Shown: positions 1 to 8,844 of the stretch, one piece after another
Position numbering within the stretch: the stretch's first letter is position 1
How the letters are laid out: every line of letters starts with the position of its first letter
DNA from: Streptomyces sp. Ag109_O5-1
GTDB lineage: Bacteria > Actinomycetota > Actinomycetes > Streptomycetales > Streptomycetaceae
Direction: 5' to 3'
NCBI RefSeq assembly: GCF_003814875.1
Contig: NZ_RKQF01000001.1
Coordinates: forward strand, 8,432,001 to 8,496,000
Length of the DNA stretch: 64,000 nucleotides
The notes under the pieces: generated by a model
The model's database searches: none
Told to the model about the DNA's origin: nothing
Seen by the model: only the letters and a program-made list of their open reading frames with translations
Made by a program: the position numbers and the translations under genes

Positions 1-77
1 AGGTCGATGCCGCGCAGCGCCTCGACCGTCTCCTTGCCCCGCGTGTAGCGCTTGGTGACACCGGTGAGTCTGTACAT
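1..77 (-). CDS. ABC transporter ATP-binding protein, N-terminal fragment
   Basis: The reverse strand opens with ATG at 77 and reads MYRLTGVTKRYTRGKETVEA and on, which is the usual first strand of an ABC ATPase of the MacB/LolD type. Only the first 25 codons lie in the window, so Walker motifs cannot be checked. It sits 102 bases downstream of the permease at 180-1658 on the same strand, so the two probably form one exporter operon. The family assignment rests on this short stretch and the neighbour. Confidence 0.75.
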   Translation of the reverse strand, partial: MYRLTGVTKRYTRGKETVEALRGID

Positions 78-179
78 GGGTTCTCCACAGGGTGGTAAGG
101 CCGCAGGTGGTAAGGGGGGGTGGGGCGCCGCGTCCCGGGGGGAACGGAGGCGGCGCCCCGGCTCGGGGGTGCTCCGGTG

Positions 180-1658
180 CTACGAGACGCTGCGCAGGGC
201 GTCGGCCGGGCGCATCCGGGAGGCGCGCCAGCCGCCCATCGCGCCGGCGATCAGACCGCCGGCGACCGCGAGGCCGACCGCGAGGGCGATGGTGGTGAGG
301 GAGACGGGCGCGGTCAGCGCGATCTCCAGGGTGTTCTGGGTGGACTGCTGGCCGGGACCGCCGCCGCCCGGGCCGCCGCCCATGCCGCCACCGCCGCCGG
401 TGGAGCCCATCTGGGCGGTGAGCTTGGGGCTGATCGCGGTGACCGCGTAGGCCGCGCCGACACCGAGGGCGATACCGAGGGCGCCGCCGATCAGGCCGTT
501 CACCATGGACTCGCCGACGACCTGGCGGGTCACCTTGCGGCTCGGCCAGCCGAGGGCCTTCAGGGTGCCGAACTCACGGACCCGGCGGGAGACCGCGGAG
601 GAGGTCAGCAGGGCCGCCACCAGGAAGGCCGCCGCGAGGACCGCGATGGACAGCCACTTGCCGACGCTGGTGGCGAGGCTGGAGGCGGTGGAGAGGGAGC
701 CGGAGACGGTGGACGCCAGGTCGGCGGAGGTGGTGACCGTCGTACCGGAGATGTTGGACTGGATCTCCTTCTTCACGGTGGAGATCTGCTTGGAGTCGGT
801 CGCCTTGACGTAGATCGTGGTGACCTCGTTCTTGGCGTCGCCCAGCGTCTGCGCCAGCTTCAGCGGGATGAACAGGTCGGTGGTGGACTCGCTGCTGTCC
901 GGGGTGGCGATGCCGATGATCGTGAACTTGGTGCCGGAGATCTTGAACGTCGAGCCGACCTTGTACTTCTTCTCCTTGGCGTACGACTTGCTGACCACCG
1001 CGACCTTGGTGCCGGTCTGCGAGGAGGTGAAGGTCCTGCCCGAGGTGATCTTCATCGAGGCCAGCGGGCCGAGGCCCTGGTGGGCGACGTCGACGCCGAC
1101 CACGGAGTAGCTGTTGACGTTGAAGTTGGCGCCGCCGCCCTGGACCTGCGGCTGGCCGCCGCCCGAGCTGCTGCCGCTGCCGCCGCCCGGCTGCCCCTGG
1201 CCGCTGCTGCTGTTGCTGCTGCTGCCCGTGGTGGTCTTCGCCTTGCCCTGGGTGAAGGAGCCGTCGACCTTGGTGACGTTCAGGGAGAGCGCTCCGACCG
1301 CGTTCTCCACGCCCTTCTGCGAGGCGACCTTTGTCACAAGGGAGGACTTCAGGGCCTGACCGCCCTGAGTCATCACCCGGTCCGAGCTCTGCTTGGTGCT
1401 GCTGCTGGACTTGGCGCCGAACTTGAAGCTCGGGCCGCCGGAGCTGCCCGAGGTGGGCGCGGACTGGGCCTTGGTCACCGTCATGTCGGTGCCGAGGCCG
1501 TAGAGCGACTGGAGGACCTTGTCCTGCGCCTTGGACATGCCGGCCGACACCGAGCTGACCGTGATGACCAGCGCGATTCCGAGCGCCAGACCCAGTGCGA
1601 TGACGAGGGCCGCCTTCTTTCTACGGCCCAGCTCGCGCTTGAGATAGATGCCAAACAT
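180..1658 (-). CDS. MacB/FtsX-like ABC transporter permease
   Basis: 492 residues. A membrane segment follows a basic N-terminus (residues about 16-40), then a large extracytoplasmic domain, then three C-terminal membrane segments (about 330-355, 385-410, 455-480). This is the MacB/FtsX permease topology, used to move substrates across or extract them from the membrane rather than for import. The outer domain carries two Ser/Gly-rich low-complexity stretches (around residues 60-75 and 140-170), and a Gly-rich linker lies in the third loop (about residue 420). It is followed by its ATPase at 1-77. The substrate is unknown. The ATG at 1658 has a GAGG-type ribosome site upstream. Confidence 0.88.
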   Translation of the reverse strand: MFGIYLKRELGRRKKAALVIALGLALGIALVITVSSVSAGMSKAQDKVLQSLYGLGTDMTVTKAQSAPTSGSSGGPSFKFGAKSSSSTKQSSDRVMTQGGQALKSSLVTKVASQKGVENAVGALSLNVTKVDGSFTQGKAKTTTGSSSNSSSGQGQPGGGSGSSSGGGQPQVQGGGANFNVNSYSVVGVDVAHQGLGPLASMKITSGRTFTSSQTGTKVAVVSKSYAKEKKYKVGSTFKISGTKFTIIGIATPDSSESTTDLFIPLKLAQTLGDAKNEVTTIYVKATDSKQISTVKKEIQSNISGTTVTTSADLASTVSGSLSTASSLATSVGKWLSIAVLAAAFLVAALLTSSAVSRRVREFGTLKALGWPSRKVTRQVVGESMVNGLIGGALGIALGVGAAYAVTAISPKLTAQMGSTGGGGGMGGGPGGGGPGQQSTQNTLEIALTAPVSLTTIALAVGLAVAGGLIAGAMGGWRASRMRPADALRSVS

Positions 1659-1858
1659 CCCGTTCCTCGCAGGTTCTTGGCGCCCGCTGTGGGCGCCGCA
1701 TCAAGCTAGGGAGAAACCTTTGAGTCGCACTGAGTAAAGGATGTGTCAGAGCTGAGAAAACGGGCACTCTTATCAAACTTTCATAAGACAGCAAATTCCT
1801 ATCTCGTCGAGTGGGTCCTCCCAGGAAACCGCTGTTGGATGCGGTGTACGGTCCCGGG

Positions 1859-3079
1859 ATGCGCGATTCCTCTCGGCTGACCCGGCGTGCCGCCCTCGGA
1901 CTGACGGCCGCCGCTCTTCCCCTGGCCGCAGCGTCCCCTGCCTCGGCCGCCACCACCGTGGTGGGCGGCGAGCGGCTGGCCCGCGGCGGGATACAGGTGC
2001 GCGGCGCCACCGGCCTCCCCAAGAAGATCACCGCCCAGGCCTGGCTGCTGGCCGACTGCGACAGCGGAGAGGTGCTCGCCTCCTACAACGCGCACCGGCG
2101 GCTGCCGCCCGCCTCCACCCTGAAGATGCTGTTCGCGGACACCGTGCTGAAGAAGTTCGAGCGCAGCGGGCGCTACACGGTCAAGGACTCCGACATCTCC
2201 GACGTCCCGTCCGGCTCCAGCCTGGTCGGCATCAAGCCCGGCATCACCTACACCGTCGAGCAGCTGTGGCAGGGCGTCTTCCTGCGCTCCGGCAACGACG
2301 CCGTGCACGTCCTGTCCCACATGAACGGCGGCCTCGCCAAGACCGTCGCCGAGATGCAGGCCAAGGCGGTCGACCTGCAGGCCCTCGACACCCATGTAGT
2401 CAGCCCGGACGGCTTCGACCACAAGGGCCAGGTGTCGTCGGCGTACGACCTGACCCTCTTCGCCCGGCACGGACTGAAGGACGAGGAATTCCGGGGCTAC
2501 TGCGGGACGAGGACCGCGGACTTCCCGGCGGGCGGCAAGAAGACATTCCAGATCCAGAACACCGACCGCCTGCTCACCGGCGCCTGGGGCCTCGGCGTCT
2601 ACAAGGGCCTGATCGGCGTCAAGAACGGCTACACCAGCCACGCGGGCAACACCTTCACCGGCGCCGCGACCCGGGGCGGCCGCACCCTGCTGGTCACCGT
2701 GATGCACCCCGCCGCCGGCAGCAACGCCGTCTACGAGCAGACCGCCGCGCTGCTCGACTGGGGCTTCGGGAACGGGAGCTCGGCGCAGTCGGTGGGGCTG
2801 CTGGTCGACCCGCTGAGCGAGGGCGGGGCGAGCGCGAGCGCGTCGCCGTCGAAGGGGGCCGCCGGGGCGTCCGGGATGTCGGCGGCCGCTGCGGGATCGT
2901 CCAAGCCGTCGCCGTGGCGGCTCGCGGAGGGCGGGGCGGGGACGCTCGCGCTGCTCGGCGCGGGGGCCTGGGCGCTGCGCCGCCGCCGGCGGACGGCCGT
3001 TGCAGCCGCTGCCACCGCTGCCGAACCCGACTCGCGCGACCCGAGGGTCTCCGACCCGGGTGACACGCCGGCCGGCTGA
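1859..3079 (+). CDS. D-alanyl-D-alanine carboxypeptidase, S11 family, Tat-exported
   Basis: 406 residues. The start ATG at 1859 is chosen because it opens a twin-arginine signal (LTRRAALGL, then a hydrophobic stretch ending ASPASA); the in-frame GTG at 1811 would bury it. The three penicillin-binding motifs are present: STLK at residues 86-89, SGN at 144-146, and KNG near residue 260 in place of the usual KTG. A C-terminal hydrophobic segment followed by RRRRR anchors the protein in the membrane. Expected role: trimming the terminal D-Ala of peptidoglycan stem peptides outside the cell. KNG instead of KTG is a modest variation seen in some actinobacterial S11 enzymes. Confidence 0.9.
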   Translation: MRDSSRLTRRAALGLTAAALPLAAASPASAATTVVGGERLARGGIQVRGATGLPKKITAQAWLLADCDSGEVLASYNAHRRLPPASTLKMLFADTVLKKFERSGRYTVKDSDISDVPSGSSLVGIKPGITYTVEQLWQGVFLRSGNDAVHVLSHMNGGLAKTVAEMQAKAVDLQALDTHVVSPDGFDHKGQVSSAYDLTLFARHGLKDEEFRGYCGTRTADFPAGGKKTFQIQNTDRLLTGAWGLGVYKGLIGVKNGYTSHAGNTFTGAATRGGRTLLVTVMHPAAGSNAVYEQTAALLDWGFGNGSSAQSVGLLVDPLSEGGASASASPSKGAAGASGMSAAAAGSSKPSPWRLAEGGAGTLALLGAGAWALRRRRRTAVAAAATAAEPDSRDPRVSDPGDTPAG

Positions 3080-3318
3080 CGTCACGCGGCAGCCGTCCCA
3101 CCCACCGGTGCGTACCCGCGGTCCCACGCGGGTCCACCCCCACCCGGTCCGGTGGAACGGCTGCCGCCTCCCCCCTCGGTGTGGTCGGCGGAATGCCAGA
3201 GCTCCAAGTGTGAAGTTCTGGTGGAGAAGAGTCGAGCATAGGCTTCTTACCGGCCGCAATACCTCGGACGTCTGAATTCCGCTTGTGCAGGTTGCGAAGG
3301 TCCGGACTGAACGGGGGT
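3080..3318. other. intergenic region, convergent gene ends
   Basis: 239 bases between the carboxypeptidase and the convergent SDR gene. It holds GC-rich inverted repeats near 3105-3165 and a small CTGAAC/GTTCAG hairpin at about 3307-3323 at the SDR stop, plausible as terminators. No coding region or RNA gene is recognised. Confidence 0.4.
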
Positions 3319-4077
3319 TCAGCCCCGGCCCACGTACGGCATCGCCGTCGCCAGCACCGTCGCGAACTGCACGTTCGCCTCCAGCGGCAGCTCGGCCATG
3401 TGCCGCACGGTCCGCGCCACGTCGGCGACGTCCATCACGGGTTCGGGGGCGAGCTCCCCGTTGGCCTGGAGCGCACCGGTCTGCATCCGGGACGTCATGT
3501 CGGTGGCCGCGTTGCCGATGTCGATCTGCCCGACCGCGATGCCGTACGGCCGCCCGTCCAGGGACAGCGACTTGGTCAGGCCGGTCAGTGCGTGCTTGGT
3601 CGCGGTGTAGGCGACGGAGTGCGGGCGGGGCGTGTGCGCCGAGACGGACCCGTTGTTGATGATCCGCCCGCCCCGCGGGTCCTGCTCCTTCATCTGCCGG
3701 TACGCCGCCTGCGCGCACAGGAACGCCCCGTTGAGGTTGGTGTCCACGACATGCCGCCAGGCGTCGTAGGGCAGGTCCTCGACGGGCACCCCGCCGGGCC
3801 CGAAGGTCCCCGCGTTGTTGAAGAGCAGGTCCACCCGCCCGAACCGCGCCACGGCCGCCGCGAACAGCCCGTCGACGTCCTCCGGCCTCGCCACGTCCGT
3901 GCGTACGGCGACGGAGGCGCCGTCCGGCACCAGCGCTGCCGTCTCTTCCAGCGGCCCCGGGCGCCGCCCGGCCAGCGCCACCGACCAGCCGGTTCGCAAC
4001 AGCTCCACGGCGACGGCCCGCCCGATCCCGGAACCGGCGCCGGTGACCACCGCGATCTTCGATTGCTTGGCATCCAT
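3319..4077 (-). CDS. SDR family NAD(P)-dependent oxidoreductase
   Basis: 252 residues, classical short-chain dehydrogenase length. The cofactor motif TGAGSGIG is at residues 12-19, NNAG at 87-90, the catalytic Ser in NNGSVS at 144 and YTATK at 157-161, so all active-site positions are kept. The arginine pair after beta-2 (AGRRPG) suggests NADP(H) preference by family rule. It lies 34 bases downstream of the Gfo/Idh/MocA gene on the same strand and may be co-transcribed with it. The substrate cannot be deduced. Confidence 0.9.
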   Translation of the reverse strand: MDAKQSKIAVVTGAGSGIGRAVAVELLRTGWSVALAGRRPGPLEETAALVPDGASVAVRTDVARPEDVDGLFAAAVARFGRVDLLFNNAGTFGPGGVPVEDLPYDAWRHVVDTNLNGAFLCAQAAYRQMKEQDPRGGRIINNGSVSAHTPRPHSVAYTATKHALTGLTKSLSLDGRPYGIAVGQIDIGNAATDMTSRMQTGALQANGELAPEPVMDVADVARTVRHMAELPLEANVQFATVLATAMPYVGRG

Positions 4078-4111
4078 GGGGCCGCACCCTATGGAGTGCG
4101 GCCGGGTCAGG

Positions 4112-5110
4112 TCACGCTTCCCCGGGGTAGCGCACGCCGATCTGCCCCCGAAGGGTGTCCAGGGTGCGCATGACCGCGAGGGTGCCGTCCAGCGGGACGA
4201 GCGGGGACTCCTTCTCGCCGGCGCGCAGTGCCCGCATCACCTCCCGGGCCTCGTGGCGCAGGGTGTTGCGCGGGCCGTCGGCCGGGTCCATGACGAACTC
4301 CTCCGGGTCGCGGCCGTCGCGGTGCAGCACGAAGCGCTCGGGGTGGAAGAAGCCGTCCGGGATGTCGATCCGGCCGTGCGAGCCGGTGATCGAGGCACTG
4401 GTGCCGGTACCGCCGACGATGGAGCAGTGCACCATTGCGAGAGCGCCGCTCTCCCAGGAGAGCAGTGCACCCGTCTGGAGATCGACGCCCTCCTCCGAGA
4501 GCACCGCTCGCGCCGACATTCCGTCGGGTTCACCGAGCAGCAGGTGCGCGAACGACACCGGGTACACCCCCAGGTCGAGCAGCGCGCCCCCGCCCAGCGC
4601 CGGGTCCCGCAGCCGGTGCGCGGGCGGGAACGGGCCCTCCAGTCCGAAGTCGGCCTGAACGGTCCGCACCGCCCCGATCGCCCCGTCCGCGACCAGCGCC
4701 GTCAGCCGCCGCACCAGCGGGTTGCAGTACGTCCACATCGCCTCCATCAGGAAGCGGTCGTGCTCCTTCGCCAGTGCGACGAGTTCCTCGGCCTCACGGC
4801 CGTTGACCGTGAACGCCTTCTCGCACAGCACGTTCCGCCCCGTCTCCAGGCAGAGCCCGGCGGCCGCCCGGTGCGCCGAGTGCGGAGTGGCGACGTAGAC
4901 GACATCGATGTCCTCGTCCCGGGCCAGTGACTCCCAGTCGCCGTACGCCCGCCCGATCCCGAACCGCTCGGCGAACGCCTCCGCCGACGCGGCCGTCCGC
5001 GAGGCCACCGCGACGATCTCCGCGTCCGGCAGATCGACCAGGTCCGCCGCGAACGCGGCCGCGATCCCGCCCGTCGCCAGGATCCCCCACCGCACGCTCT
5101 GCTCCGCCAT
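4112..5110 (-). CDS. Gfo/Idh/MocA family oxidoreductase
   Basis: 332 residues from ATG at 5110 (MAEQSVRWGILATGGIA), chosen because it places the Rossmann glycine motif at the N-terminus; reading extends to 5194 but adds nonsense residues. GILATGGIA binds NAD(P), and CEKAFTVN matches the EKP-type catalytic lysine motif. A substrate domain follows (LGVYPVSFAHLLLGEPD). The family oxidises sugars, polyols or dihydrodiols; the exact substrate is not visible. It is followed by the SDR gene, so the two may act on one pathway. Confidence 0.88.
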   Translation of the reverse strand: MAEQSVRWGILATGGIAAAFAADLVDLPDAEIVAVASRTAASAEAFAERFGIGRAYGDWESLARDEDIDVVYVATPHSAHRAAAGLCLETGRNVLCEKAFTVNGREAEELVALAKEHDRFLMEAMWTYCNPLVRRLTALVADGAIGAVRTVQADFGLEGPFPPAHRLRDPALGGGALLDLGVYPVSFAHLLLGEPDGMSARAVLSEEGVDLQTGALLSWESGALAMVHCSIVGGTGTSASITGSHGRIDIPDGFFHPERFVLHRDGRDPEEFVMDPADGPRNTLRHEAREVMRALRAGEKESPLVPLDGTLAVMRTLDTLRGQIGVRYPGEA

Positions 5111-5240
5111 CCCGGCCGCCCCACCCTCGCTCGTGTGTCTCCAGGCAGTCTGTACGAGCTGAGAGCATAGGCGGCGGACATCCGGGTTCACCAAGCAAGG
5201 GAATCAGCGCATGCGAGAGACACGGAGAGAGTGAGGGGCA

Positions 5241-6578
5241 ATGCCCGAGCAGCCGGCGCCGCCGACATCGGACACACAGGACACCGCCGTACCCCGTAGG
5301 ACCGCCACCCCCATCCCCATCCCCACCCCCGCCGTCGTGCCTTCCGCCCGCCGCACCGGCCTCCTCCTCGTCCTGATCCTCGGCGGCCTCACCGCGACAC
5401 CCCCGCTGGCGATGGACATGTACCTCCCGTCCCTGCCGGAGGTCACCCGCTCCCTGCACGCCCCCGCCGCGACCGTCCAGCTCACCCTCACCGCCTGCCT
5501 CGCCGGAATGGCCCTCGGCCAGCTGGCCGTCGGCCCGATGAGCGACCGCTGGGGCCGTCGCCGCCCGCTGCTGGCCGGCCTCGCCGTCTACATCGTCGCC
5601 ACCGCCCTGTGCGCCCTCGCGCCGGACGTCGGGACCCTGGTCGCCTTCCGCCTCGTCCAGGGCCTCGCGGGCGCGGCCGGCATCGTCATCGCACGGGCCG
5701 TCGTGCGCGACCTCTACGACGGGGACGCCATGGCCCGCTTCTTCTCCACCCTGATGCTGGTCTCCGGAGCCGCCCCGATCATCGCCCCGCTCATCGGCGG
5801 GCAGATCCTGCGGGTCACGCAGTGGCGGGGCGTCTTCGTCGTCCTGACCGTCGTCGGCGCGGTGCTCGCCGCGCTGGTCTGGGCGAGGCTCCCGGAGACC
5901 CTGCCGCCGGCCGACCGGCACGCCGGGGGAGCGGCCGGCGCCGTACACGCCATGCGTACGCTGCTCGCCGACCTCCCCTTCACCGGCTACATGCTCTCCG
6001 GCGGCTTCGCCTTCGCGGCGCTGTTCGCCTACATATCCGCGTCCCCGTACGTCATCCAACTGATCTACGGCGCCTCCCCGCAGACCTTCAGCCTGCTCTT
6101 CGGGCTCAACTCGGTCGGGCTGGTGATCGCCGGGCAGGTCAACGGCAAGGTGCTGGTCGGCCGGGTCAGCCTGGACAAGGTGCTGGGCGTGGGCCTGGTG
6201 GTGACCGTCCTCGCCTCGACGGCGCTGCTGCTGATGACCACCGGCGCCCTCGGCCCGGTCGGACTCGCCCCCGTCGCCGCCGCCCTCTTCGTGCTGATGT
6301 CCGCGATGGGCTTCACCCTCCCCAACGCCCAGTCCCTCGCCCTGCTGCGCACCCGGCACGCCGCCGGTTCCGCGTCCGCGCTGCTCGGCACCTCGTCGTT
6401 CCTGGTCGGCGCGGTCGCCTCGCCGCTGGTCGGGATCGCCGGGGAGAGAACCGCCGTGCCCATGGCGATCGTCCAACTGGCAGGGACACTGGTGGCGCTG
6501 GCCTGCTTCATGGGAATGTGCCGTCCCTGGGCTGCGCGTGGGAACACACGTGCGGGGACGGAGGGAGCGGAGCACTGA
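5241..6578 (+). CDS. Bcr/CflA-type multidrug efflux MFS transporter
   Basis: 445 residues with twelve predicted membrane spans. The N-terminal tail is Pro-rich (TPIPIPTPAV), then the Bcr/CflA signature begins (PPLAMDMYLPSLPEVTRSL). Motif A, GPMSDRWGRRRPLL, follows the second span. It acts in the cytoplasmic membrane, probably as a proton-driven drug exporter. The stop codon overlaps the apparent CTG start of the next gene, suggesting translational coupling. A GAGGGG ribosome site precedes the ATG. Confidence 0.9.
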   Translation: MPEQPAPPTSDTQDTAVPRRTATPIPIPTPAVVPSARRTGLLLVLILGGLTATPPLAMDMYLPSLPEVTRSLHAPAATVQLTLTACLAGMALGQLAVGPMSDRWGRRRPLLAGLAVYIVATALCALAPDVGTLVAFRLVQGLAGAAGIVIARAVVRDLYDGDAMARFFSTLMLVSGAAPIIAPLIGGQILRVTQWRGVFVVLTVVGAVLAALVWARLPETLPPADRHAGGAAGAVHAMRTLLADLPFTGYMLSGGFAFAALFAYISASPYVIQLIYGASPQTFSLLFGLNSVGLVIAGQVNGKVLVGRVSLDKVLGVGLVVTVLASTALLLMTTGALGPVGLAPVAAALFVLMSAMGFTLPNAQSLALLRTRHAAGSASALLGTSSFLVGAVASPLVGIAGERTAVPMAIVQLAGTLVALACFMGMCRPWAARGNTRAGTEGAEH

Positions 6579-7711
6579 GCGTACCGAGACTGCGCGTCGA
6601 GACACCCGAACGGGCCGGGCTCGACCCCGCGGAACTCAGGCACCTCGTCCGCGATGTGCGCGACCTCACCGCCGGTGAGCGGCCCTGGGCGGCCGGAGCC
6701 GTCGTGGTCGCCGGTCGCGGGCCGGTGATCGCCGTGCAGGAGGCGGCCGGCTGGGCGGTGCGCTGGTCCGCGTACGACCCCGAAACCGACGCCGGTGTCG
6801 AACTGCCGCCCGCCGCCCGGGTCCCGATGACCGTCGACACCCCCTTCGACCTGGCCTCCCTCACCAAGCTCTTCACCGCGGTCGCCGCCGTGCAGCAGCT
6901 GGAACGCGGCACCCTCGGCATAGACGCCCGCGTCGGCGCCTACCTCCCCGACTTCCACGCGGCCGCCGCCCACGGCATCACCGTCCGCCAGCTCCTCACC
7001 CACACCTCCGGCCTGCGCCCCGAACTCCCGCTGTACGACTGCCCGGACGACACGGCCCGCCTGGAGCTGCTGCGCGCCGAGGCACCGAGCAGCGCACCCG
7101 GCGCGTACCGCTACTCCGACCTGAACATGCTTTTCCTCCAGTACGTCCTGGAGCGCATCACCGGCCGCACCCTGGACGTCCTCGTCCGCGAGGGCATCAC
7201 CCGCCCCCTCGGCATGACCGCCACCGACTTCGGCCCCTGCCCCGGTGCGGCGGCGACCGAGGACCAGCGGCGCCCGTGGGCCAAGGCGGACCGCGGGATG
7301 CTGCGGGGTGTGGTGCACGACGAGAACGCCTGGGCGCTGGGCGGGGTCGCCGGGCACGCGGGCCTGTTCTCCACGGCCGGGGACCTGGCGGTCTTCTGCC
7401 GCGCGCTGCTCGCGGGCGGCGCGTACGGCCCCGCGCGCATCCTCGGCCCCGACTTCGTGGACCTGCTGCTGGCCCCGCCCGGTCTGGGGTTCCTGGTGGA
7501 CCAGCAGTGGTTCATGGGCGACCTGGCGGGTCGGGGCGCGGCCGGCCACACCGGGTTCACGGGGACCTGCCTGGTCCTGGACCGGGCGACGGACACGTTC
7601 CTCGTGCTGCTGGCCAACGCCGTGCATCCGCGGCGGCGGCCCGGCGACAGCGCGCCCCGGGCGGCAGCGGCGACCCGCCTCGCCCGGGCTGTCCATACAA
7701 TCGCCGGGTGA
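6575..7711 (+). CDS. Serine hydrolase of the beta-lactamase/class C PBP fold, apparent CTG start
   Basis: 378 residues. SLTK is the catalytic Ser-Lys motif, YSDLN the YxN-like motif, and GHTGFTG the C-terminal HxG motif. No signal peptide is visible, so a cytoplasmic location is likely. No ATG, GTG or TTG lies in frame near the domain start. CTG at 6575 overlaps the preceding TGA as CTGA and is preceded at optimal spacing by GGAGGGAG (6560-6567), so it is the best start. Homologues as I remember them begin with a similar SVP/VPRLR sequence. The natural substrate (peptide, ester or beta-lactam) is unknown. It is coupled on both sides: the next gene begins inside its stop codon. Confidence 0.85.
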   Translation: MSVPRLRVETPERAGLDPAELRHLVRDVRDLTAGERPWAAGAVVVAGRGPVIAVQEAAGWAVRWSAYDPETDAGVELPPAARVPMTVDTPFDLASLTKLFTAVAAVQQLERGTLGIDARVGAYLPDFHAAAAHGITVRQLLTHTSGLRPELPLYDCPDDTARLELLRAEAPSSAPGAYRYSDLNMLFLQYVLERITGRTLDVLVREGITRPLGMTATDFGPCPGAAATEDQRRPWAKADRGMLRGVVHDENAWALGGVAGHAGLFSTAGDLAVFCRALLAGGAYGPARILGPDFVDLLLAPPGLGFLVDQQWFMGDLAGRGAAGHTGFTGTCLVLDRATDTFLVLLANAVHPRRRPGDSAPRAAAATRLARAVHTIAG

Positions 7712-8721
7712 ACCACCCCGCAGCCCCCGGCTCCGTGTCCCCGGCGGACCAGCTCCGTGCCACGCTCTCGGCCCTTCTCGACGGCCTGCCCCCGAAGCAG
7801 GCCGCCGGAGCCGTCGACCGGCTGATCGCCACATACCGGGGGGCCACCCCGACCGACGCGCCGATCCTGCGGGACCGGGCGGACGTGGTCGCGTACGCGG
7901 CGTACCGGATGCCGGCCACCTTCGAGGCGGTACGGGCGGCGCTGGCGGCCTTCGCCGACGCGGTGCCGGAGGGCTGGGCGCCGGGCAGCCATGTGGACGT
8001 CGGCGGCGGGACGGGCGCGGCCACCTGGGCGGTGACCGACACCTGGGGCGGGGTGCGGCCGGTGACGGTCCTCGACTGGGCCGAGCCCGCGCTGGCCCTC
8101 GGCCGGGAGATCGCCGCGGCGAACCCCGCACTGCGGGAGGCGGAGTGGCGGCGCTCTCGGATCGGAGCGGCGCTCACCATCGAGAGCACTGATCTCGTCA
8201 CGGTGTCGTACGTCCTCAACGAACTCGACGAGGCCGACCGGGCGACCCTCGTCGACACCGCCGCGGCGGCCGCCCGGGCGGTGGTGATCGTCGAGGCCGG
8301 CACACCGGCGGGCTACGCCCGGATCATCGAGGCCCGCGACCGCCTGATCGCCGCCGGCCTCCACATCGCGGCCCCCTGCCCGCACAGCGCCGCCTGCCCG
8401 ATCACCGCCGGCACGGACTGGTGCCACTTCTCGGCCCGGGTCAGCCGCTCCTCCCTGCACCGCCAGGTCAAGGGCGGCTCGCTGCCCTACGAGGACGAGA
8501 AGTTCAGCTATGTGGCCGCCACCCGCCTCCCGGTCGCCCCGGCACCGGCCCGGGTGGTCCGGCGGCCGCAGATCCGCAAGGGACAGGTGCTCCTCGACCT
8601 GTGCGAGGCCGACGAGCAGTTGCGCCGCACGACGGTCACCAAGCGCCACGGCGACCTCTACAAGGCGGCGCGGGACGCGGACTGGGGGGATGCGTGGCCG
8701 CCGTTCGATTCGCAATCGTGA
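7708..8721 (+). CDS. Rsm22-like small ribosomal subunit methyltransferase family protein
   Basis: 337 residues from GTG at 7708, overlapping the previous TGA (GTGA). A SAM-binding motif VDVGGGTGAATWA lies near residue 95, followed by VSYVLNEL. The C-terminal part has the cysteine-rich Rsm22 signature CPHSAACPITAGTDWCHF and SLPYEDEKFSYV. Relatives are mitochondrial and bacterial ribosome-assembly proteins, and their cysteines are thought to hold a metal or Fe-S cluster. A TACAAT box at 7696-7701 would place a transcript start exactly on the GTG, so the gene may also be transcribed leaderless. Confidence 0.85.
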   Translation: MNHPAAPGSVSPADQLRATLSALLDGLPPKQAAGAVDRLIATYRGATPTDAPILRDRADVVAYAAYRMPATFEAVRAALAAFADAVPEGWAPGSHVDVGGGTGAATWAVTDTWGGVRPVTVLDWAEPALALGREIAAANPALREAEWRRSRIGAALTIESTDLVTVSYVLNELDEADRATLVDTAAAAARAVVIVEAGTPAGYARIIEARDRLIAAGLHIAAPCPHSAACPITAGTDWCHFSARVSRSSLHRQVKGGSLPYEDEKFSYVAATRLPVAPAPARVVRRPQIRKGQVLLDLCEADEQLRRTTVTKRHGDLYKAARDADWGDAWPPFDSQS

Positions 8722-8844
8722 GCCCCTCCAACCCCCGCAAGCTCCTCTCGCCCCCGCGAGACCCCCTTGCCCCCCGTACCCCCCTTCGCACCCAGATGGG
8801 ACCATAAGGCATGCTGGCGGGACCACAGCGAGGCGAGGCGATAG

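Noticed and set aside
1799..4087. Very long open frames opposite real genes (for example 1799-4087 minus, 10395-12704 plus, 22199-24820 minus)
   Set aside because: They are Arg/Gly/Ala-rich antisense shadows caused by very high GC; they lack domains, and the opposite strand encodes recognisable proteins.
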